A stretch of DNA of 64,000 bases. Origin: Chloroflexota bacterium. Lineage in GTDB: Bacteria; Chloroflexota; Anaerolineae; UBA7937; B3-Chlor. Both the position numbers and the translations under genes were made by a program. Shown one piece after another: positions 63,908 to 64,000 of the stretch (the stretch's first letter is position 1; every line of letters begins with the position of its first letter). The stretch is taken from NCBI GenBank assembly GCA_030603665.1, contig JAUVXJ010000010.1, positions 1-64,000 of the forward strand, in the 5' to 3' direction. The notes under the pieces are model-generated. The model did no database searches. It saw only the letters and a list, made by a program, of their open reading frames with translations, and was not told the DNA's origin.

Positions 63908-63958
63908 CTCCTCTACACCTCCTTCAGTCCTTTGCGCGGCTGCGGCCACTGTGAGTCG

Positions 63959-63988
63959 ATTATAACGCAGGTAGACTCGAAAGGGTAA
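63959..63988 (-). promoter_or_regulatory. Likely promoter of the helical protein-SPFH-dodecin-phosphatase run
   Basis: Minus-strand TATAAT (63959-63964) is a perfect -10; TTACCC (63983-63988) at 18 bases is a weak -35. Confidence 0.45.
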
Positions 63989-64000
63989 CCCTTCATCGGC

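Overview
The window looks like a chromosomal segment of a GC-rich, probably uncultured member of the Chloroflexota (moderate confidence). The supporting signs are Pro/Thr-rich linkers in exported lipoproteins, response-regulator/GAF proteins without an enzymatic output domain, a DnaG zinc finger of the CFGAC type, a DUF4386 protein, and a copy of the TCCTGAGC..GTCGAAGGA palindrome often seen in that phylum. Housekeeping genes suggest a region not far from the replication origin: dnaN, recF, recA, dnaG, the primary sigma factor and a perfect 16-bp parS palindrome at 38950. No dnaA, parA/parB, gyrB, lexA or rRNA is present.

Layout. 1-9.2 kb: end of a large AAA-ATPase/TPR protein, then (minus strand) a very unusual exported fusion of a papain-like protease with a family-5 solute-binding domain. 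Next is a four-gene metal module (PadR regulator, DUF364, zinc-ribbon peptide, CDF transporter with a NifX-like tail) with a promoter and a palindromic operator. 9.2-14.1 kb: dnaN, tyrS with a structured leader, and a DUF255 thioredoxin-domain protein. 14.1-26.5 kb: an accessory region. It begins with an AT-richer DUF4386 gene followed by a broken copy of the DUF255 3' end. It continues with a lipoprotein hydrolase, phage-tail debris and a decayed defence island: an AbiJ-like protein, a YgjP-type metallopeptidase, a stand-alone HsdR C-terminal domain, a HEPN protein, a DUF4062 protein with a disturbed 3' end, the tail of a type ISP restriction enzyme and an AbiEi/AbiEii pair. It ends with a third fragment of the DUF255 tail.

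26.5-44.1 kb: pentapeptide-repeat protein, a DUF4062-like protein, recF, rsmG, an inositol-phosphatase-family enzyme, a HAD protein, two paralogous receiver-GAF proteins around a P1 peptidase, coaX, three methyltransferases, an M48 protease, a SAM hydroxide adenosyltransferase, a NUDIX hydrolase and thiL. 44.1-51.8 kb: a minus-strand information-processing block recA-recX-rny-dnaG-rpoD-tRNA-Asn, with an SOS box at the recA promoter and a terminator between recA and recX. 51.8-64 kb: a large degenerate DNA-methyltransferase-like protein divergent from recA. It is followed on the minus strand by a tandemly duplicated pair (lipoprotein + LysM/Ig-like protein), a dual-specificity phosphatase, dodecin, an SPFH/zinc-ribbon protein and a helical partner.

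The most notable recurrent pattern is that cargo is inserted just behind a host gene while a fragment of that gene's 3' end reappears on the far side. It is seen with the CDF/NifX tail around the protease fusion and with the DUF255 tail around the accessory region. The other leading candidates for new biology are the protease/solute-binding fusion, the catalytically degenerate methyltransferase facing recA, and the paired receiver-GAF proteins ending in a helical domain without a phospho-accepting histidine.
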